Source: SCGC-AG-212-J23 sp035762345 (GTDB taxonomy: Bacteria; Pseudomonadota; Gammaproteobacteria; Burkholderiales; SG8-39). From it: a stretch of 64,000 nucleotides of DNA. This document shows, in pieces, positions 33,232 through 42,267 of the stretch (positions within the stretch are counted from its first letter, which is position 1; each line of letters opens with the position of its first letter). Below the pieces are notes generated by a model, which searched no databases, had not been told where the DNA came from, and worked only from the letters and a program-made list of their open reading frames with translations. The stretch spans positions 10,471 to 74,470 of the forward strand of contig DASTPE010000107.1 of assembly GCA_035762345.1 (NCBI GenBank), written 5' to 3'. A program made the position numbers and the translations under genes.

Positions 33232-34862
33232 GGCTTCCTCACGATCACGTAGCGCGGGCCGCGCGCCACGACGGTCATCGGTACGTCGAGCTCTCGGCGC
33301 AGCCGGTCGAAATCGCGCACCGCGAAGAACGCATAGGCCTCGCGCTCGGAGGTCCAGGCGCGGGCGAAGGCCGCCGCGTCCGGGATGAATTTGTCGGGCT
33401 CCCACACCGTGGCCCGCTCTAGCTCGTCCTTGTAGCGCACCATCGTCACCGTGCGACCGAGCGACCACGGAATGGAGTGATCGTACGCGTCCACCGTGAA
33501 GACCGCCGCCTGCGCCGATGGCGGTCGCGGTAGGGAAGCGATCAGCGGCGCGGCGCTGTACGCGGGCGCGAGCACGACGTGACCGGCCATGCCGATCATC
33601 AACGCCGCCGCCGCGCCGATCGCGAGGCTGGCCACGGCAGCGCGCACGCGTGCACGCCAGGCGAGCACGGCGCCCGCGGCGGCGCCGGCGAGCGCTATCG
33701 CGGCGGCGGCAGCGAGCCAGGGACTGTAGCCAGAACCGAGGCCGTAATACGCATCGTCGGGCAGCGTTCCGACGTACCAGGCGACGCCGCCGATCGCCAC
33801 GGCGACCCCCGCTGCGAAGAGACCTTGCGCAAAAAGCAGCCTGCGGCGCGGTTTCTCGCTCAGGAAGGCGCCGCCGAGCACGGCGAGCGCCGGGACGAGC
33901 GGCAGGATATACGGGGGCAACTTGGAGCCGGACGCCGAAAAGAAGCCGAATACAACGACGATCCACAGGCCGAGAAAGAAGGCCGGCGAGAACTCCCTGG
34001 TTGCCGGCGGGCGCAGGGCCGCAGCCCATCCAGCGACGAGCGCGAGCAGCCACGGCCACACTCCGAGCGCGAGCACCGGGAGGAAGAACCAAGGCGGCCG
34101 CTGGTGGTGATGAATGTGCGTGGTGAACCGCAGCCAGTGCTCCTGCACGAAGAAGAAGTAAGCGAACTCGGGGTTAGCGAGCGACACGGCAACGAACCAG
34201 GGCGCCGCGAGCACGAGAAAGAGAAGGCCACCGCGCGCAAGCTCGAGGCGCCGCAGCAGCCCCCAGTCCCGGCGCCCGATCGTGTACAGCGCGATCGTGC
34301 CTAGCGGCAGCACGATGCCGATCAGCCCCTTGGTCAGCACCGCGGCTGCGCACGCCGCCCAGAATGCCAGCATCCAATGAAGCCGCTCGCCGACGGTTGC
34401 GCCGGGACGCTGCGCGAGCGCGAATGCAAACGCTGCGGCCGAGAGGAACAAGGTGACGCCCATGTCGAGGGTATTGACCTGGCCGAGGAGCAAATAGAGC
34501 GGGCACGAGGCGACAATCGCGGCGGCGTAAGCTCCCGCAGGCGGGGAAAACAGGCGGTCCGCGGCCCCGAAGACCACGCCTACCCCCGCAAGAGCGGCGA
34601 GCCCGGCCCACAGGCGCGCGGACCAGTCGTTCACGCCGAAGACCTTGAAGGCCAAGGCGGTCATCCAGTACTGCAGCGGCGGCTTCTCGAAGTACTTGAA
34701 GCCGTTCAGGCGCGGGGTCAGCCAGTCGCCGCTCGCCACCATCTCGCGCGGGATTTCCCCGTAGCGCGCTTCGTCCGGCTTGTACAGCGGCCGCACCGCG
34801 AGCGCCGCCAGCCAGACGAGCGCGAGCGCCGCCCAAAGCACGCTAGAAGTGCGTTTCGACAT
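33228..34862 (-). CDS. arnT: Lipid A 4-amino-4-deoxy-L-arabinose transferase (GT39)
   Basis: 544-residue inner-membrane glycosyltransferase that moves L-Ara4N from undecaprenyl phosphate to lipid A phosphate on the periplasmic face, lowering negative charge and polymyxin affinity. About 12 membrane helices are followed by a soluble C-terminal domain. The catalytic region is PLYKPDEARYGEIPREM near residues 26-42, and FKYFEKPPLQYWM follows, as in ArnT. The start overlaps the mipA stop by 20 bases. Confidence 0.92.
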   Translation of the reverse strand: MSKRTSSVLWAALALVWLAALAVRPLYKPDEARYGEIPREMVASGDWLTPRLNGFKYFEKPPLQYWMTALAFKVFGVNDWSARLWAGLAALAGVGVVFGAADRLFSPPAGAYAAAIVASCPLYLLLGQVNTLDMGVTLFLSAAAFAFALAQRPGATVGERLHWMLAFWAACAAAVLTKGLIGIVLPLGTIALYTIGRRDWGLLRRLELARGGLLFLVLAAPWFVAVSLANPEFAYFFFVQEHWLRFTTHIHHHQRPPWFFLPVLALGVWPWLLALVAGWAAALRPPATREFSPAFFLGLWIVVVFGFFSASGSKLPPYILPLVPALAVLGGAFLSEKPRRRLLFAQGLFAAGVAVAIGGVAWYVGTLPDDAYYGLGSGYSPWLAAAAAIALAGAAAGAVLAWRARVRAAVASLAIGAAAALMIGMAGHVVLAPAYSAAPLIASLPRPPSAQAAVFTVDAYDHSIPWSLGRTVTMVRYKDELERATVWEPDKFIPDAAAFARAWTSEREAYAFFAVRDFDRLRRELDVPMTVVARGPRYVIVRKP

Positions 34863-36333
34863 AGGTGTAGATGTAGTTCGAGCCGCCGTCCACGCTGTTG
34901 AAGAGCCGCGCCGAGCCGAAGATGCCTGAGCGATGCGACACGCCCAAGCCGACGAAGGTCTCGCGCAGCTCGCGCACGCCGAAAAGATTGCCGACGCCCA
35001 GATCGATGGTCGGGTCGAGATAAAGCAGCAACTTGGAGGTATCGCGGCCGCGCCGGTCCATGTCGCGCTGCTCGCTGAACGGAACCCGGCTTGCGTAGGA
35101 GATGCCGGCGCCGAAGCCCAGGCGGATCCGAAGCCGGTCGTCGAACCAGGGACCGGGCGAGTAGTAGGGCTTGAAATAGCCGTTCACCTGCCAGGAGTCG
35201 GGCTGCAGCCCGCGCTCCAGGTGCTTCACGAAGCCGATGAAGCCGGCGATGTCGAGCGGCCAGCCGTTCAGGCGGCGCACCAGCACCTGGCCGACGTCGA
35301 GCACCACGATGCTGGTCTCGTCCTGCGTGTTCACGGTCGTGCACTGGAGCGTGAGAATGGGCATCAGGTCGCAGTCGCTCGACTGGCCATAGCCGAGCTT
35401 CATGATGAGCGGCCGGCGCTCAAGCTCGCTCGCGTGCTCGGGCGTGAAACCGTACATGAGCCCCAGCATGAAGTGCGGCTGAGTGCCGTCGTCCACGACC
35501 GGGCTGTCCGCCACGCCGCTCGACCAGCGCGTAACTCCCGCGCCGGCGAGGATCTGCCAACGCTCGGCGAGGCGGTAGGCGGCAAGCACGCCGAGCTCCA
35601 GGTTCATTCCGGATCCTGGCTGGTACGCGGCCCGCTCCGCCGTCGCCTCCTCCGGGCGCACACCGTAGTAGTAGTTGTTAAGGTCCGCATCGCGCCAGGC
35701 GAGCGTGACGTACGGCCGCCAGCGCAGCCGCCCGCTCCACCAGCGCTCGTAGCGGTAGCCAAGGCGAATCTCCGTTCCTTCCGATTCATCGCTCACGTTT
35801 TGCATGGCTTCGCCGTACAGGACACCGGCGCCGAGGCGGTAGCGCAGCGCGACGCCGAGATCCGAGCCCAATGAGCGCTTTTCCATGCCGACCATGCTCT
35901 CGGGCACGTGGTCGCTGGCGAAGCCCTCCAGGCGCCGGCGCAGGAAAAGCTCGTAACGCGCCTGCGGGCTCTCCAGCTTCAGGCCGATCCGATCCGACTG
36001 CAGGTAGAAGTAGCGGCTGTCGTACCTGAACTGCGGCATGAGATCGGAGTCGCGGTCGTAGCCGCGGTACGGGGACGTGGGCGCGAACGTCCATGTGAAG
36101 CCCACACCGGCTTCGCCCGGCGCGAGCACGCCGTCCAGCGGGTCGCTGGTTGCCAGGACTGCGGAAGAAAAAAGTACGGCTAATGCAGCCGAAAATCGAG
36201 CAGCGGCCCTTTGGGCACGATCTGGGTCGGGTTGATCTGCTTCATGCTGCGGTAGTAATGGTCTTTTATTTCTTTCAAGCTGGTTGTTGACTTCACTCCC
36301 GGCAGCGCGTACACGCGGCGCGTGTAGCGCCAC
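34843..36333 (-). CDS. MipA/OmpV-family outer-membrane protein
   Basis: Beta-barrel outer-membrane protein of the MltA-interacting MipA/OmpV family. The mature part has the family opening GVGFTWTFAPTSPYRGYDRD, alternating barrel strands (RLGYRYERWWSGRLRWRPYV), and ends in an aromatic residue (NYIYTYVETHF), typical for outer-membrane assembly. A hydrophobic stretch AALAVLFSSAVLA precedes it and looks like the signal core, but no ATG, GTG or TTG lies close before it. The nearest in-frame start is GTG 36333, deep in the 3' end of the gst gene, without a ribosome-binding site. Either translation initiates oddly, or a one-base error hides the true start, so the 5' boundary is uncertain. The 3' end overlaps arnT. 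Confidence 0.75.
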   Translation of the reverse strand: MALHAPRVRAAGSEVNNQLERNKRPLLPQHEADQPDPDRAQRAAARFSAALAVLFSSAVLATSDPLDGVLAPGEAGVGFTWTFAPTSPYRGYDRDSDLMPQFRYDSRYFYLQSDRIGLKLESPQARYELFLRRRLEGFASDHVPESMVGMEKRSLGSDLGVALRYRLGAGVLYGEAMQNVSDESEGTEIRLGYRYERWWSGRLRWRPYVTLAWRDADLNNYYYGVRPEEATAERAAYQPGSGMNLELGVLAAYRLAERWQILAGAGVTRWSSGVADSPVVDDGTQPHFMLGLMYGFTPEHASELERRPLIMKLGYGQSSDCDLMPILTLQCTTVNTQDETSIVVLDVGQVLVRRLNGWPLDIAGFIGFVKHLERGLQPDSWQVNGYFKPYYSPGPWFDDRLRIRLGFGAGISYASRVPFSEQRDMDRRGRDTSKLLLYLDPTIDLGVGNLFGVRELRETFVGLGVSHRSGIFGSARLFNSVDGGSNYIYTYVETHF

Positions 36334-37076
36334 AGGTTCGGGTAGTCGACAAGGCGCCGCAGGTTGCACTTGAAATGCGAGTAGTAGACCGCGTCGAAGC
36401 GCACGAGCGTGGTGAAAAGCCGCACGTCGGCCTCGGTGAAAGAGCTGCCGCAGAGCCACTTTCGCCGTTTCATGCGCTTTTCCAGCCAGTCGAGCGTGCC
36501 GAAGAGCTGCGTCACCGCTTTCTCGTACTTGTCCTGCGCGGTGGCGAACCCCGCGCGGTAGACCCCGTTGTTGACCGTGCGGTAGATGCGTTCGTTGAGC
36601 CAATCGATTTCCCTTCTTAGTTTTTCTGGATAGAGATCGGCGAGCTTGCGGCGCGCGAACGCGTCGAAGTCGCAGTTCAGCATGCGGATGATCTCGGAGG
36701 ATTCGTTATTGACGATGCGCCGCTCTTCTTCGTCCCATAGCACGGGCACCGTGACACGTCCCGTGTAGCCCGGCTTTGCGCGGGAATAAAGCTGGTGCAG
36801 GTACTGTATTTCGCCGTCGGAGAACTCCCAGCCGTTCTCGGCCATATACGGGGCGGCGTAGAACACCGGGATGGCCTTCTCCAGCCCCTTCATCGCGCGC
36901 ACGATCAGCGTGCGGTGCGCCCAGGGGCAGCTCTTCGCGACGTACAAGCGGTAGCGGCGGGCTTGCGGCTCGAGCACCCGGTCGCGGAACGCGCTTTCCG
37001 GCCTGACGAACGCCCCGCCGGTCGATTTGGTGTCGCGCGGAATGTCCTTCCACACGCCCTCTACCAGCATGCCCAT
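36180..37076 (-). CDS. Glutathionyl-hydroquinone reductase-like (Xi-class GST)
   Basis: 298-residue protein from ATG 37076 (alternative ATG 37070). Xi-class glutathione transferases (YqjG/ECM4) reduce glutathionyl-quinones. The catalytic motif is SCPWAHRTLIVRAMKGLE with Cys50. IVNNESSEIIRML, REIDWLNERIYRTVNNGVYRAGF (split: residues around 180-205) and the C-terminal helical domain with FTEADVRLFTTLVRFD match the family. It is the first gene of the chain that continues into mipA and the arn genes. It is divergent from tctC across 53 bp. Confidence 0.9.
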   Translation of the reverse strand: MGMLVEGVWKDIPRDTKSTGGAFVRPESAFRDRVLEPQARRYRLYVAKSCPWAHRTLIVRAMKGLEKAIPVFYAAPYMAENGWEFSDGEIQYLHQLYSRAKPGYTGRVTVPVLWDEEERRIVNNESSEIIRMLNCDFDAFARRKLADLYPEKLRREIDWLNERIYRTVNNGVYRAGFATAQDKYEKAVTQLFGTLDWLEKRMKRRKWLCGSSFTEADVRLFTTLVRFDAVYYSHFKCNLRRLVDYPNLWRYTRRVYALPGVKSTTSLKEIKDHYYRSMKQINPTQIVPKGPLLDFRLH

Positions 37077-37129
37077 GGGCGCGAGTATAGTGCGCACGGC
37101 AAGAAGGCTTTTTCTCGAGGAGGAGACGA

Positions 37130-38071
37130 ATGCGCTTTTTCGCAAGATTCCTGTTGCTTGCGGTAATTCCGTGCGCCGCCCTGGCGCAGGGCTGGAAGCC
37201 CAACAAGGATGTGGAGTTCGTAGTGCCCTTCGGGCTCGGCGGCGGCGCCGACCTCATGGCGCGCGTCATTCACAAAGTGATCGTGGACGAGAAGCTGGTG
37301 CCGGTGCCGATCGCGATCGTGAACAAGCCCGGGGGCGGCGGCGCCGCGGGCATCGGCTACGTGGCGGCGAGCCGCAAGGCCGACCCGCATACGCTGATCC
37401 TGATCAACGGCAGCACCCAGATCACGCCGCTCCTCAACCCGCAGGCGAAGACGTTGACCGAGGTGACGCCGGTAATGAACATGATGCTCGACGACTTCCT
37501 GCTCTTTGTGCGCGCCGACGCGCCATGGAAGAGCGCCTCCGACTTCGTGAAGGACGCGAAATCCAAACCGGCGAAGAGCGTCGCCTTCTCGACCGGCGGC
37601 ACGACCGACGTGATGGCGATCACGGTGCTCTCCAAGGCGACCGGCGTGGAGTACAACACGGTAAGCTTCAACAGCGGCGGCGAGGCGCTCACCGCGCTCC
37701 TCGGCGGGCACGTGCAGGCCTCGATGGGCAACCCGCTCGAGTTCATGGGGCAGCTGCAGGCGGGCAAGGTGCGCGCCCTCGGCGTGGTGCGCGACACGCG
37801 CTTCCCCGGCCTGAAGGACGTCCCGACATTCCAGGAGCAGGGCATCAAGACGCCGAACTTTCAGATGTGGCGCGGCATCGCCATCCCGAAGGACGCGCCG
37901 GACGCAGCGCGGGCCTACTGGGAAGGAGTGATGACCAAGGTCAACGACTCTGCGGCAATGAAGAAGTACTACTCGGACAACGTCGCGCAAGCGGCGTCGA
38001 TCCCGGGAAAGCAGTTCAACGAGTTCCTCGCGCGCCAGGAGAAGCTGTACCGGGACCTGCTCGGCAAGTAG
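37130..38071 (+). CDS. Tripartite tricarboxylate transporter substrate-binding protein
   Basis: 313-residue periplasmic receptor with signal peptide MRFFARFLLLAVIPCAALA. It opens KDVEFVVPFGLGGGAD and has AIVNKPGGGGAAGIGYV. It is more diverged from the other Bug proteins in the window and, unlike them, is directly followed by TctB and TctA, so it is the receptor of a complete transporter. RBS GAGGAGGAG precedes the ATG at optimal distance. The operon continues into an isomerase and a cyclase-family hydrolase. Confidence 0.93.
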   Translation: MRFFARFLLLAVIPCAALAQGWKPNKDVEFVVPFGLGGGADLMARVIHKVIVDEKLVPVPIAIVNKPGGGGAAGIGYVAASRKADPHTLILINGSTQITPLLNPQAKTLTEVTPVMNMMLDDFLLFVRADAPWKSASDFVKDAKSKPAKSVAFSTGGTTDVMAITVLSKATGVEYNTVSFNSGGEALTALLGGHVQASMGNPLEFMGQLQAGKVRALGVVRDTRFPGLKDVPTFQEQGIKTPNFQMWRGIAIPKDAPDAARAYWEGVMTKVNDSAAMKKYYSDNVAQAASIPGKQFNEFLARQEKLYRDLLGK

Positions 38072-38503
38072 ATGCGTCTTAGCGTCAACAGGGGCGAGCT
38101 CGTGCTCGCCCTTGTTTTTGCGGCGCTCGCGGTGTTGTGGATCGCCAGGGGTGCGACCATGCCCCTCTGGCAGGGATTTGCGCCGGACTCCGGGTTCCTT
38201 CCGCTCATCTATGGCGTGCTGCTTTTCGCACTGGCCGCCGCCGTCGTTATTCAGCTTTTTGCCGCGAAGCATGGACTCCCCGGTGAGGCGATCCGAAAGC
38301 CGCTGGTAGTTCTCGGCGCCCTCGTCGCCGCGGTCGCCGCCCTGCCCTTCGCCGGCTTCGCCTTCTCGGTCTTCGCGCTGCTGCTCTTTCTCTATGCGGC
38401 AGTAGAGCGGCTGCCGATGCTTCCCAGCATCGTGGTGTCGGGAGCAACCACGGGAGTGCTGTATCTGGTCTTCAAGACATGGCTCGGAGTCCCCCTGCCG
38501 TGA
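38072..38503 (+). CDS. tctB: Tripartite tricarboxylate transporter small membrane subunit TctB
   Basis: 143-residue protein with four hydrophobic segments (LVLALVFAALAVLWIA, FLPLIYGVLLFALAAAVVI, and two near the C-terminus). This is the size and layout of TctB, the small membrane subunit. Its ATG directly follows the receptor stop codon, and its stop overlaps the tctA start as GTGA. Confidence 0.9.
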   Translation: MRLSVNRGELVLALVFAALAVLWIARGATMPLWQGFAPDSGFLPLIYGVLLFALAAAVVIQLFAAKHGLPGEAIRKPLVVLGALVAAVAALPFAGFAFSVFALLLFLYAAVERLPMLPSIVVSGATTGVLYLVFKTWLGVPLP

Positions 38504-39978
38504 ACGAGCTCGCGCAACTCGCAAGCGGCTTCGCAGCCGCGCTAACTTTCAAGCACCTGGCGATGTGCTTCCTCGGCGTGCTGATGGGCCAGATGGTGGG
38601 CGTGCTCCCGGGGATCGGACCCTCGTCGGCGATCGCACTGCTGCTTCCGCTCACGTTCGGCGCCGATCCGACCTCGGCAATCATCCTTTTCGCCGGCATT
38701 TACTACGGCTCGCAATACGGCGGTACGCTGACCTCGGTGCTGGTGAGCGTGCCCGGCGAGTCGAGCACGGTCATGACGACCATCGATGGCTACCAGCTCG
38801 CGCTTCAGGGCCGGGCCGGGCCGGCGCTTGGCATCGCCGCCGTGGGCTCGTTCATCGCCGGCACCCTCGGCACGATCGGGCTGATGTTGCTTGCGCCCGC
38901 GCTCGCCAGGGCGGCGCTCGCATTCGGGCCGCCGGAGTATTTCGCGCTGGTAGTACTCGGCCTTACGGCCCTGGCTGCCGTCGGCTCTTCGTTATTGAAG
39001 GGACTTGTGACCGGCGTCGCCGGGCTGCTCCTCGGCACCATCGGCATCGACCCGCAGAACGGCATCGCGCGTTTCGATTTCGGCCAGACCTGGCTTCTCG
39101 ACGGCATCGAGTTCATCGTGCTCACCGTGGCGCTCTTCGGGGTCGGCGAGGTGGTGGCGAGCTCCGTGCTCGGCGTGACCCGCCCGGTCGCCGAGGTGAA
39201 GAGCGCGTTGCCGACGCGCGCCGACTGGCGCGCCTGCCGGCTGTCGATCCTGCGCGGCACCGGCATCGGCTTCCTCATCGGCGTGCTGCCCGCCGCCGGC
39301 GCGACCATCGCGTCATTCGTCGCCTACATCCTCGAGAAAAAGATCGCGCGCGATCCGTCGCGCTTCGGCAAGGGTGCGATTGAGGGCGTCGCCGCGCCCG
39401 AGGCGGCGAACAACGCCGCCGCCGCCGGCGCCATGGTGCCGATGCTGTCGCTCGGTGTGCCGGGCTCCGGCACCACCGCAATCATCCTGGGCGCGCTCAT
39501 CATGTTCGGCATACGTCCCGGGCCCGAGCTCTTCGCCAAGAACGCCGACCTCGTCTGGGCGGTGATCGCGAGCATGTACATCGGCAACGTCATCCTCCTC
39601 GTCCTCAACCTGCCGCTCGCGGGCCTGTTTGCGGGGCTCCTCAAGGTCCCCTACCGATGGCTCTATCCACCCATCCTGGCGCTCTGCATTGCGGGCGTGT
39701 ACTCCCAGTCGAACAGCGTCGAGGATTGCTGGCTTCTCGGCGCCTTCGGCGCCCTCGGCTGGCTGATGAAGCGATACGACTGGCCCGCGGCACCGATGGT
39801 TCTCGGCCTCGTGCTCGGGCCGCTGTTCGAGACGGCGCTACGGCAATCGCTCACCCTGTCGCACGGCAGCGGCACCATCTTCCTTACGCGGCCGATCTCG
39901 GCGACGTTGCTCGCTCTGGCACTCCTGGCAGTGACTGCCCCACTGTGGATGAGGTTTGCCCGTGCCAACCCTGCTTGA
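38500..39978 (+). CDS. tctA: Tripartite tricarboxylate transporter large membrane subunit TctA
   Basis: 492-residue permease with about 12 helices. GTG 38500 was preferred over ATG 38479 because it overlaps the tctB stop (GTGA) and gives the usual N-terminus (NELAQLASGFAAALT). Family signatures: GVLPGIGPSSAIALLLPLTF, ILFAGIYYGSQYGGTLTSVL, IGVLPAAGATIASFVAY and LSLGVPGSGTTAIILGAL. It is the only TctA in the window, so it could also serve orphan Bug receptors nearby. Confidence 0.94.
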   Translation: MNELAQLASGFAAALTFKHLAMCFLGVLMGQMVGVLPGIGPSSAIALLLPLTFGADPTSAIILFAGIYYGSQYGGTLTSVLVSVPGESSTVMTTIDGYQLALQGRAGPALGIAAVGSFIAGTLGTIGLMLLAPALARAALAFGPPEYFALVVLGLTALAAVGSSLLKGLVTGVAGLLLGTIGIDPQNGIARFDFGQTWLLDGIEFIVLTVALFGVGEVVASSVLGVTRPVAEVKSALPTRADWRACRLSILRGTGIGFLIGVLPAAGATIASFVAYILEKKIARDPSRFGKGAIEGVAAPEAANNAAAAGAMVPMLSLGVPGSGTTAIILGALIMFGIRPGPELFAKNADLVWAVIASMYIGNVILLVLNLPLAGLFAGLLKVPYRWLYPPILALCIAGVYSQSNSVEDCWLLGAFGALGWLMKRYDWPAAPMVLGLVLGPLFETALRQSLTLSHGSGTIFLTRPISATLLALALLAVTAPLWMRFARANPA

Positions 39979-40783
39979 CCGGATCGGAGTCGACATCAAT
40001 CAGAAGCTCGCGCTCGAGCCTGCGCTCGATTGGGCGGTGAAGCACAAGGTGCCCTATATCGATCTGTGCCTCGACCAGACCCCCGAGCTCCTGGAAAAAG
40101 ACTCGCCGCGGCTAAAGAAGGCGAGAGCCAGGCTGGAGAAGGCGGAAATCCGGCTCGGGCTCCACACGCTCTCCGCGGTGAACATCGCGGAGACCTCGCC
40201 TTTCGTCGCCGAGGCGGCCGACGAGTACCTGGAGGCCTACATCGATGCGGCCCGACGGCTCGGCGCGGGCTGGATCGTGGTGCACGGCGGCTACCACTTC
40301 GGCTCCGACAAGCGCGCGCGCATGGAAGCGGCCGTCGCACGTATCGCCCGAGCGGCCAAGATTGCCGAGAAAAAGAAGGTGAGGCTTCTTCTCGAGAACC
40401 TCAATCCCGAGCCCGATGAGGCGGAAGTGCATTACCTCGCCAACGATCTCGAGGAATGCCGCTATTACTTCGAGCGGCTGGACTCGCCCGCGCTCGGCTG
40501 GAGCTTCACCGTAAACCACGCCCACATCCGCCCGAACCGCATCGAGGCGTTCATGGCGGGGCTGGACCTGCGCCGCTGCGGCGAGGTGCGCCTCGCCGAC
40601 TGCCGCGGCACGCACGAGGAGCACTTGCGGCCGGGCGAAGGCACGATCGACTTTCCCGCCATGTTCGCTGCCATCGAAGGCAGCGGATATCGCGGCCACT
40701 ACATGCAGGCCTTCGGCAGCCTGGACGACATGCTGGAGGGACGCGCGCTGCTCGCACAGTTGGCAAAGGAGGGTCCCAAGTGA
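39962..40783 (+). CDS. Sugar-phosphate isomerase/epimerase-like TIM-barrel protein (AP-endonuclease family 2)
   Basis: 273-residue TIM barrel, start GTG 39962 (VPTLLDRIGVDINQ), overlapping the end of tctA by 17 bases; TTG 39956 is an alternative. It has the xylose-isomerase-like pattern with metal-site candidates in GWIVVHGGYHFGS, RLLLENLNPEPDE, FTVNHAHIRPN and LRPGEGTIDF. The operon position behind TctCBA suggests isomerisation of an imported sugar acid or cyclitol. Substrate unknown. Confidence 0.87.
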   Translation: MPTLLDRIGVDINQKLALEPALDWAVKHKVPYIDLCLDQTPELLEKDSPRLKKARARLEKAEIRLGLHTLSAVNIAETSPFVAEAADEYLEAYIDAARRLGAGWIVVHGGYHFGSDKRARMEAAVARIARAAKIAEKKKVRLLLENLNPEPDEAEVHYLANDLEECRYYFERLDSPALGWSFTVNHAHIRPNRIEAFMAGLDLRRCGEVRLADCRGTHEEHLRPGEGTIDFPAMFAAIEGSGYRGHYMQAFGSLDDMLEGRALLAQLAKEGPK

Positions 40784-41853
40784 AGCGCATCGGATGGCTG
40801 CTTGCCTTGATCGCTTGCTCCAGCTTCGCTGTGGAGCCGGAACAAATCCAGCGACTGAAGGTGCCTCCGCTGCCCTCGCCGCAGGGCGACGAGCGGGGCA
40901 TGGCGAACCAGATCGGCCCGGCCACTTACCAGCGCTGCGCGTGGCACATGCAGCAGCCCGGGGCAAAAGCGTACGAGCTATCCCACTTCCGCACCAATAC
41001 CATGCCGGCGTCGCCTTTCGCCGGGGCTGCGCACACAAAGGCGAAGCCCACGGCCGGCATTCCGGGGACCGCTCATGCTTTCAATTCAGAGCAGCTCGGC
41101 GAAGGCGCAGAGCCCGCGCAGCAGGGCACGCAGATGGACGCGCTCGGGCACTTCGCCTATCTGCGCCAGCCCTGGGACGGGAAGAGCGAATTCCCGGCGG
41201 ATGCCGCACTGTACTACGGCGGGTTCACGCAGAAGGACGTGAAGCCGACGGCGGACTCACCACTGCTCAGGCTGGGGATCGAGAAGGCGCCGCCGATCGT
41301 CACGAGTGCGGTCTTGTTCGACGCAAAGGCCTACAAGAAGAAAGCCATGGAAGCGGGCGAGCTCGTGACCGCGCAGGACCTCGAAGGAATGCTCAAGGCC
41401 CAGGGCCTCGGAAAGCGCGGCGTGCTGCCAGGGGACGTGGTCTACGTGCGCACCGGCTGGAGCGACCATTGGCGAGATCCTGACACCGAGAAGTTCTACT
41501 ACACCAAGGCGCCCGGGCTCTCCTTCGATGCGGCGCAATGGCTCGCCGCGCGGCGCATCGTCGTGATCGCGCTCGACACGCCCTTCGTCGACACGGTGGC
41601 CGAGGGTCAGCTGCAAGGCAAGGGCGGGCCGGCGCCCGGTACCCCGCCCGGTCTGCCTTTCGCGGTCCACCACCACATGCTCTCGCAGGCCGGAATCCAC
41701 CTCGTCGAGAACGCCAAGCTCGACGAGCTGGCGGCCGACCGGGTCTGGACGTCGTGCACCATGATCCTGCCTCTGCGCGACAAAGGCGCAGCGGGCTCAG
41801 CCGTGCGCCCGATCGCTATTGGTGCACCGTCTAAAGCAGCTGCACAAAAATGA
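40780..41853 (+). CDS. Cyclase-family (kynurenine-formamidase-like) hydrolase, exported
   Basis: 357 residues from GTG 40780, which overlaps the previous stop as GTGA. The N-terminus has a signal peptide (KRIGWLLALIACSSFAV). PF04199-type fold: the metal motif reads QQGTQMDALGHF, where many members have H-x-G-T-H-x-D; the GTQ form occurs in a subgroup. A later His-rich loop PFAVHHHMLSQAGIHLVEN is conserved. It probably hydrolyses a cyclic amide or lactone in the periplasm before or after TctCBA transport. Its last 23 bases overlap the convergent MAPEG gene. Confidence 0.87.
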   Translation: MKRIGWLLALIACSSFAVEPEQIQRLKVPPLPSPQGDERGMANQIGPATYQRCAWHMQQPGAKAYELSHFRTNTMPASPFAGAAHTKAKPTAGIPGTAHAFNSEQLGEGAEPAQQGTQMDALGHFAYLRQPWDGKSEFPADAALYYGGFTQKDVKPTADSPLLRLGIEKAPPIVTSAVLFDAKAYKKKAMEAGELVTAQDLEGMLKAQGLGKRGVLPGDVVYVRTGWSDHWRDPDTEKFYYTKAPGLSFDAAQWLAARRIVVIALDTPFVDTVAEGQLQGKGGPAPGTPPGLPFAVHHHMLSQAGIHLVENAKLDELAADRVWTSCTMILPLRDKGAAGSAVRPIAIGAPSKAAAQK

Positions 41854-42217
41854 GAATCATCCCGATCACGGACACGGTCCATACCGCGGTGCGGAGCCAC
41901 GGAATGCCGGCCATATAGACCAGGGCGTAGGCGAGCCTCGCCCAAAAGAAGAGCTGCGCCCCCAGAAGCGTGGTGGAATTCGTCTTGCTCGTCACCACGG
42001 CGATCAGAACCAGCGCGGCGAAAAGCACCAGGTTTTCGAGCATATTGCGGTGCGCGCGCTGCGCCCGCCCCGCCCAGCCGGTGAATGGAGGCAGTCCCTC
42101 GCGGCTACCGGCAACCGCCGGCAAGCCGACCTGCAGGGTTGCGCCGCCTACTGCGACGAGCATCTGCACGAAAGTGAGCGCGACCGCCCACAGCAGCCAA
42201 ACAAGCTCTGGTTTCAT
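41831..42217 (-). CDS. MAPEG-family membrane protein
   Basis: 128-residue protein with four hydrophobic helices (LVWLLWAVALTFVQMLVAVGG region, LENLVLFAALVLIAVV, and two at the C-terminus). The MAPEG hallmark RAQRAHRNMLENLVLFA carries the glutathione-binding Arg/Asn/Glu set. These are membrane proteins related to microsomal glutathione transferases; most bacterial ones are uncharacterised. RBS GGAGGTATT precedes the ATG. Confidence 0.88.
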   Translation of the reverse strand: MKPELVWLLWAVALTFVQMLVAVGGATLQVGLPAVAGSREGLPPFTGWAGRAQRAHRNMLENLVLFAALVLIAVVTSKTNSTTLLGAQLFFWARLAYALVYMAGIPWLRTAVWTVSVIGMILIFVQLL

Positions 42218-42267
42218 GGCAATACCTCCCTGAAGGAGGCATTGTCATCCAAATGCTGCGCGTGCGC

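Noticed and set aside
34843..36603. A 586-residue MipA starting upstream in the gst gene
   Set aside because: The first part is antisense-like in composition and runs through gst coding sequence out of frame. Only the part after the signal-like segment resembles the family.
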